Shown here one piece after another: positions 7,729 to 10,473 of a DNA stretch of 10,473 bases (its first letter is position 1; each line of letters opens with the position of its first letter). Below the pieces are notes generated by a model. It did not search any database, was not told the origin of the DNA, and worked only from the letters and a program-made list of their open reading frames with translations. A program made the position numbers and the translations under genes. Source of the stretch: Caryophanales bacterium UBA7642 (GTDB lineage Bacteria; Bacillota_I; Bacilli_A; RFN20; CAG-288); contig DLIM01000051.1 in assembly GCA_002483745.1 (NCBI GenBank), positions 3,901 through 14,373 on the forward strand, in the 5' to 3' direction.

Positions 7729-7805
7729 TGGTGGGTCTTAGTGGGCTCGGACCACCGACCTTGCGCTTATCAAGCGCACGCTCTAACCAACTGAGCTAAA
7801 GACCC
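7729..7805 (-). tRNA. tRNA-Ile(GAT)
   Basis: 77 nt with encoded CCA. Acceptor GGGTCTT/AAGACCC, D loop with GG, anticodon stem TGCGC/GCGCA with loop TTGATAA (anticodon GAT, reading AUC/AUU), variable loop AGGTC, T stem GGTGG/CCACT. The T loop is TCCGAGC, with C55. It is a stand-alone unit with its own near-consensus promoter and terminator, not inside an rRNA spacer as tRNA-Ile(GAT) often is. Confidence 0.95.
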
Positions 7806-7822
7806 AACTCAAAGCGTGATTA

Positions 7823-7851
7823 ATCTTAACTCTATAAGTCTTTTATGTCAA
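7823..7851 (-). promoter_or_regulatory. Strong promoter of tRNA-Ile
   Basis: Minus strand: perfect -35 TTGACA (7846-7851), 17-nt spacer, TAAGAT (7823-7828). The mature tRNA begins 17 nt after the -10, leaving a leader of about 10 nt. Confidence 0.8.
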
Positions 7852-7896
7852 TGGGAAATGTAAAGAATATCAATTAAAGGATAGAAGTGAAGTATC

Positions 7897-7925
7897 TTGA
7901 ATAAGTCAATACAAAATACTAGAAT
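7897..7925 (+). promoter_or_regulatory. Promoter of the ferredoxin gene
   Basis: Plus strand: TTGAAT (7897-7902), 17-nt spacer, TAGAAT (7920-7925). The expected start near 7932 puts the GGAGGA RBS almost at the 5' end of the mRNA. It is back to back with the tRNA-Ile promoter, the two -35 boxes about 45 nt apart. Confidence 0.6.
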
Positions 7926-7937
7926 AAATAGTACCTT

Positions 7938-7943
7938 GGAGGA
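7938..7943 (+). promoter_or_regulatory. RBS that sets the ferredoxin start
   Basis: GGAGGA ends 10 nt before the ATG at 7954. It rules out the longer reading from the TTG at 7897, which lies inside the promoter. Confidence 0.85.
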
Positions 7944-7953
7944 CAAAAATATT

Positions 7954-8139
7954 ATGGCTAAGAAAGTTACTATTAATAAGGAACTCTGTATCGGCTGTGG
8001 TGCCTGCACTGGCATCTGCCCCAATGTCTTCGCTATCGGAGATGATGGAAAAGCTGGAGTCATCGGAGAAGCTGACGATGATGCCTCTATCGATGAAGCT
8101 GCTGCCGGTTGCCCGGTTGGCGCTATCGAAGCTAAGTAG
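7954..8139 (+). CDS. Single-cluster [4Fe-4S] ferredoxin
   Basis: Small cytosolic electron carrier, 61 residues. It has the pattern C12-x2-C15-x2-C18-x3-C22-P plus C53-P. By comparison with single-cluster ferredoxins such as that of Thermotoga maritima, C12, C15, C18 and C53 are the likely ligands of one [4Fe-4S] cluster, and C22 is the extra cysteine that pairs with a second cysteine in some relatives. No partner for a disulfide is present here, so C22 would be free. The stretch CIGCGACTGICPNVFAIGDD and the acidic middle are typical. It is a monocistronic unit with its own promoter, RBS and terminator, so its partner enzymes cannot be read from context. Longer starts upstream fall within the promoter and are rejected. 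Confidence 0.96.
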   Translation: MAKKVTINKELCIGCGACTGICPNVFAIGDDGKAGVIGEADDDASIDEAAAGCPVGAIEAK

Positions 8140-8161
8140 TTTTCTTCTTTAAAAGAGTTAA

Positions 8162-8190
8162 GTCAGGGACGTTTGTCCCTGGCTTTTTTA
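8162..8190 (+). terminator. Rho-independent terminator of the ferredoxin gene
   Basis: GTCAGGGAC/GTCCCTGGC (8162-8170 with 8175-8183, one T-G pair), loop GTTT, then six T. It lies 4 nt from the stop of the convergent ribU. On the minus strand the T-run after the hairpin is poor, so it may stop ribU transcripts only weakly. Confidence 0.9.
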
Positions 8191-8193
8191 GTT

Positions 8194-9330
8194 TTATTTA
8201 GAAACTATTACTTCTACTTTGATTGTTTTCTTCACTAGATCATCACAAAGATAGCGATCAAAGAAATCGTCTTTTGATAAATGTAAATCATCAGCTTTAG
8301 TATGGGATTCTTTTATTTCTTTTTGGGAGATGACTCGGTAATGAGAATTCGGATACTGGCGTTCTAGATAAGCATCAATAAATAAAGATGGTTCCATCTT
8401 TGAGGAGGACTCCTTCTCGGTTTTCTTTCCGTCTAAAGCAATCAAGAATTCATACTGATAAGTAAAAGACTTTGTTTCAGTTAAGAAAGAAGGTTTAGTC
8501 TCAGTAGAAGGTTTGCTTTTGCTCTTACTGTCTCTTCTTTGAAGAAGACGTTCTTTCTTTTCTTTAAGCTTAGCCTCACGATTAGCTAACACCAAAAGAG
8601 AAGTAAAGGGTGAGACTCTCATAAAATCATCTGCTTTCATAAAGACATTATTGCCTAGCATTCCGGATTTAAGCACTTGATAGATTACTCGATTAAAGAT
8701 CAATTCATAGACAAAGCAAACTAGTAATCCTTTTACTAAATTAAAAGGAAAGTAAACTGCAAAAATAATACCGGCATAGGTCCCTTTGAACATTTTAAAG
8801 AATTCAAAGAATGAAGAATTCAGTTCAGCATTATTAAAAATATCATAACAAGTCAAAAACTGGGCTCCATAAGTTAAAAAGGTAGGAGTAATAAATAAAT
8901 AGTTTAAATAGGTCATCAAGGAATCTACAAAAACAATAACAAAAGCATAAGAGAAGATACGATATTTAAATCCTTTAGAAAAAGCCCCAAAGACTTTATC
9001 CATGATAAAAAGAGCAAAGCAATATGCTAAAGAAGTAATAAGGGCGGTAATCTGACCAATAGGAATCGGAGAACCAACTGGGCCAAAAGTCAGCATAGTA
9101 AGAATAGTCTTAAGAATAGCAACAAAAGCTGAAGCAAAAAAGCCATAGAGAGAATAAGCAACTAGTACAACAGCATCAGAAACTTCAACCTCTAAAAAGC
9201 CTAAAGCCCCATAAGGCTGGACTTTTCCAAGCATCATCAAAAGGTAGCCTAAGGTCGATAAAAAGGCAATAATAACTAATCGAAGTATCTGTTCGTGAAC
9301 AGTAAACCTATTCTTGATCTTTGTCTTCAT
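8194..9330 (-). CDS. ribU: RibU-like ECF transporter S component (riboflavin) with extended C-terminal tail
   Basis: Membrane substrate-binding subunit of an energy-coupling factor transporter, expected to work with EcfA/EcfA'/EcfT encoded elsewhere. From the ATG at 9330 it has 378 residues. Residues about 15-215 hold hydrophobic segments with the RibU-type landmarks VEVSDAV (48-54), LKTILTMLTFGPVG (73-86), NYLFITP (143-149) and YFPFNLVKG (193-201). The loop 151-185 is long for the family. RibU proteins are usually about 190-210 residues. Here a further 160 follow: a basic Lys/Arg/Ser-rich linker (about 250-285), then a possibly folded segment (about 286-378). The first ATG overlaps the end of the pseudouridine synthase gene by 23 nt and has no clear RBS, so coupling is likely. 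A TTG at 9372 would add 14 residues but overlaps by 65 nt. Riboflavin is inferred from the family landmarks; no FMN riboswitch precedes the gene pair. Confidence 0.85.
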   Translation of the reverse strand: MKTKIKNRFTVHEQILRLVIIAFLSTLGYLLMMLGKVQPYGALGFLEVEVSDAVVLVAYSLYGFFASAFVAILKTILTMLTFGPVGSPIPIGQITALITSLAYCFALFIMDKVFGAFSKGFKYRIFSYAFVIVFVDSLMTYLNYLFITPTFLTYGAQFLTCYDIFNNAELNSSFFEFFKMFKGTYAGIIFAVYFPFNLVKGLLVCFVYELIFNRVIYQVLKSGMLGNNVFMKADDFMRVSPFTSLLVLANREAKLKEKKERLLQRRDSKSKSKPSTETKPSFLTETKSFTYQYEFLIALDGKKTEKESSSKMEPSLFIDAYLERQYPNSHYRVISQKEIKESHTKADDLHLSKDDFFDRYLCDDLVKKTIKVEVIVSK

Positions 9331-10099
9331 ATAAGCTTGGTTTGACGAAGGTATTATGTTTCTTCTCTTCAATGCACTGCTTCTTCATTTCGGTAATTTC
9401 AGTTAAAGGAATCTCTTTAAATTTGCCTTCAGCTAATCTACCTAAATAAATATTGCCAATCCTAACACGGACTAAAGAAATAACAGGATGTCCTAAAGTG
9501 GCCATCATTTGACGGATTTCTCTCTTTTTGCCTTCACGGATAGTAATAGAGAGGAAGCAATCATCTTGGTTATCCTCTAAGACCTTAGCCTTAGCCGGTT
9601 GAGCCGTATAGCCTTCACGGATGATATATAAGCCTTTTTCAAGTCTTTCAACTTCATCACCGTCAAGCGGGTACTTGCCACGGACTAAGTATTCCTTTTC
9701 CGGAGCGGAAGAGGGATGAGTAACTAAGTTAGCGAATTCGCCATCATTAGTCATAATCAGTAAACCGGTGGAATTATGATCAAGTCTACCAACAGGGAAG
9801 ACTCTGCCATAACTTGGCGGTACTAATTCCATAACTGTCGGTCTTCCTTCAGGATCAGAAACAGTAGAAACATAATCGAGGGGCTTATTAAGCATCAAAT
9901 AAACCGGTTTTTCGCTGACTTCATCAGTGACTAACTGGCCATCAACTTTAATTTCATCAGTCAAAAGGCACTTAAATCCAGGTTCAGTAATTTTCTTGCC
10001 ATTGACCATAATCCTGCCATCGGAAAGCAAAGCCTCAGCTTTTCTTCTTGAGCAGAAACCTAATTCAGATAAAATCTTCTGTATTCTTTCTTTTTCCAT
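9308..10099 (-). CDS. rluB: 23S rRNA pseudouridine synthase, RluB/RsuA family
   Basis: Converts a specific rRNA uridine to pseudouridine. RluB of other bacteria modifies helix 89 of 23S rRNA near the peptidyl-transferase centre; the exact site here is inferred. 263 residues from the ATG at 10099: an N-terminal S4 RNA-binding domain (about 1-60, IQKILSELGFCSRRKAEALL), then the catalytic domain with GRLDHNSTGLLIMTNDGEF (104-122), where D107 is the expected catalytic Asp, and EGKKREIRQMM (189-199). The charged tail from about 238 lies beyond the conserved core. A TTG at 10105 would add two residues and sits about 10 nt after AAGGA, a better spacing than for the ATG, so the start could be either. 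It overlaps ribU, the next gene on the strand, forming a two-gene unit. Confidence 0.95.
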   Translation of the reverse strand: MEKERIQKILSELGFCSRRKAEALLSDGRIMVNGKKITEPGFKCLLTDEIKVDGQLVTDEVSEKPVYLMLNKPLDYVSTVSDPEGRPTVMELVPPSYGRVFPVGRLDHNSTGLLIMTNDGEFANLVTHPSSAPEKEYLVRGKYPLDGDEVERLEKGLYIIREGYTAQPAKAKVLEDNQDDCFLSITIREGKKREIRQMMATLGHPVISLVRVRIGNIYLGRLAEGKFKEIPLTEITEMKKQCIEEKKHNTFVKPSLYEDKDQE

Positions 10100-10170
10100 A
10101 AGCAAGTTATTTTAATCCTTTTATCCTCTAGAAGAAAGTTTTTAGCTTCCCAATAAAGAACATATTAATT

Positions 10171-10203
10171 TAAAATATTAAAAATGCCCGGGCTTCCCCG
10201 AGC
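10171..10203 (-). terminator. Rho-independent terminator of the tRNA-Met/tRNA-Ile2 transcript
   Basis: Minus strand: GCTCGGG/CCCGGGC, 7 bp with one T-G pair (10197-10203 with 10186-10192), GAAG loop, then ATTTTTAATATTTT. It starts 13 nt after the last tRNA and lies 72 nt before the pseudouridine synthase gene, whose promoter I cannot place confidently. Confidence 0.85.
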
Positions 10204-10216
10204 AAATTAAGCCAAT

Positions 10217-10293
10217 TGGTGGATCAAACAGGACTTGGACCTGTAACCACTCGGTTATGGGCCGAGTGCTCTAACCAATTGAGCTATTGATCC
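10217..10293 (-). tRNA. tRNA(CAT), probable tRNA-Ile2 (lysidine type), with C33 and C55
   Basis: 77 nt with encoded CCA. Acceptor GGATCAA/TTGATCC, D loop AATTGGTTA, anticodon stem CTCGG/CCGAG with loop CCCATAA (anticodon CAT), variable loop TGGTT, T stem ACAGG/CCTGT, T loop TCCAAGT. The paired 1-72 excludes an initiator. The CATAA loop with a GG/CC stem end resembles Ile2 rather than the neighbouring elongator Met (TTCATAC), so TilS would be expected to change C34 to lysidine for AUA reading. Two oddities: position 33 is C instead of the near-universal T, and position 55 is C. A15 with T48 replaces the G15-C48 pair of the other four tRNAs, a compensated change that argues for a working molecule. 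Confidence 0.85.
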
Positions 10294-10298
10294 CAATA

Positions 10299-10374
10299 TG
10301 GTGGCTGTGAGGAGGGTCGAACTCTTGACGTACCGGGTATGAACCGGTTGCTCTACCAACTGAGCTACACAGCC
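10299..10374 (-). tRNA. tRNA-Met(CAT), elongator
   Basis: 76 nt with encoded CCA. Acceptor GGCTGTG/CACAGCC, D loop AGTTGGTA, anticodon stem ACCGG/CCGGT with loop TTCATAC (anticodon CAT), variable loop ACGTC. The loop and stem match elongator Met of low-GC Gram-positives, and the paired 1-72 excludes an initiator. The T loop TTCGACC is normal at position 55, unlike the other four tRNAs here, but the T stem AAGAG/CTCCT has an A-C mismatch at its second pair. First gene of a two-tRNA transcript, 5 nt before tRNA-Ile2. Confidence 0.93.
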
Positions 10375-10390
10375 AAATAGTGCAAGAGAG

Positions 10391-10419
10391 ATATTAAATG
10401 AAAGAAAGTAAAAAATCAA
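10391..10419 (-). promoter_or_regulatory. Promoter of tRNA-Met-tRNA-Ile2
   Basis: Minus strand: TTGATT (10414-10419), 17-nt spacer, TAATAT (10391-10396), with the tRNA 5' end 17 nt further. The spacing and distance match the other two tRNA promoters. Beyond it, to the window end, I see no supported gene. Confidence 0.65.
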
Positions 10420-10473
10420 GAGATTTAGGATAAAGATATGCTTCTTTTAGCTAGGCTTGCCTTTTAACACCTA

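Noticed and set aside
7897..7953. Longer ferredoxin start 19 codons upstream (TTG at 7897)
   Set aside because: The TTG coincides with the -35 box, and the extension precedes the clear GGAGGA RBS of the ATG at 7954.
9331..9372. Longer ribU start at a TTG (14 extra residues)
   Set aside because: It would overlap the upstream gene by 65 nt, and there is no convincing RBS. The ATG at 9330 retains the whole membrane domain.
10100..10170. Promoter of the pseudouridine synthase (TTGGGA, 17 nt, TAGAGG)
   Set aside because: The -10 matches only three of six bases. A promoter is expected here after the tRNA terminator but cannot be placed.
10217..10374. One of the CAT tRNAs as initiator tRNA-fMet
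   Set aside because: Both have a paired 1-72 position and lack the run of three G-C pairs in the anticodon stem typical of initiators.
10441..10473. Possible C-terminal end of a minus-strand gene (eight codons to a TAA) at the window edge
   Set aside because: It is too short to separate from chance; no family can be read and no terminator follows.

Overview
The window looks like chromosomal housekeeping DNA from a low-GC Gram-positive bacterium of the Bacillota/Mycoplasmatota side of the tree. The reasons are AT-rich intergenic DNA, AGGAGG-type ribosome binding sites, short rho-independent terminators, a Bacillus-like pyrimidine-nucleoside phosphorylase, an ECF-type riboflavin transporter subunit and tRNA genes with encoded CCA ends. 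The code is the standard bacterial one: Trp is written TGG, and a TGA stop sits directly before a terminator hairpin. A genus cannot be named from the sequence alone. I see no prophage, transposon, CRISPR array or defence island.

Layout, left to right. Positions 1-5189 carry three minus-strand genes in the order pdp (pyrimidine salvage), an ABC-F ribosome-associated ATPase and typA/bipA (ribosome-associated GTPase). pdp and the ABC-F gene are 6 nt apart and probably translationally coupled; typA has its own strong RBS and an AT-rich promoter-like leader. Next comes a minus-strand orphan gene (5310-5960) with its own promoter and terminator, coding for a Lys/Glu/Val/Pro-rich low-complexity arm joined to an unrecognised C-terminal domain. 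Divergent from it, on the plus strand, is an RsmF/NOL1-NOP2-sun-type RNA m5C methyltransferase (6036-7346), which ends in a bidirectional terminator.

Positions 7383-7805 hold minus-strand tRNA genes in two units: tRNA-Ile(GAT) with its own promoter and terminator, then tRNA-Val(CAC)-tRNA-Thr(TGT). A plus-strand single-cluster ferredoxin (7954-8139) is divergent from tRNA-Ile and convergent with ribU. Positions 8194-10099 are an overlapping minus-strand pair, an RluB/RsuA-family pseudouridine synthase followed by a RibU-like S component with a long extra cytoplasmic tail. At the right edge is a minus-strand pair of CAT-anticodon tRNAs, elongator tRNA-Met and probable tRNA-Ile2, with promoter and terminator.

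Most genes serve translation: five tRNAs, two RNA-modifying enzymes, a ribosome GTPase and an ABC-F factor. The rest are nucleoside salvage, flavin uptake and electron transfer.

The most striking observation is in the tRNAs. Four of the five have C instead of T at position 55 of the T loop (TCC in place of the near-universal TTC), and one of these also has C33 instead of T33 in the anticodon loop. The window therefore holds no wholly new system that I can recognise, but it does hold a tRNA anomaly, a RibU with an unusual tail and an orphan protein that deserve checking.
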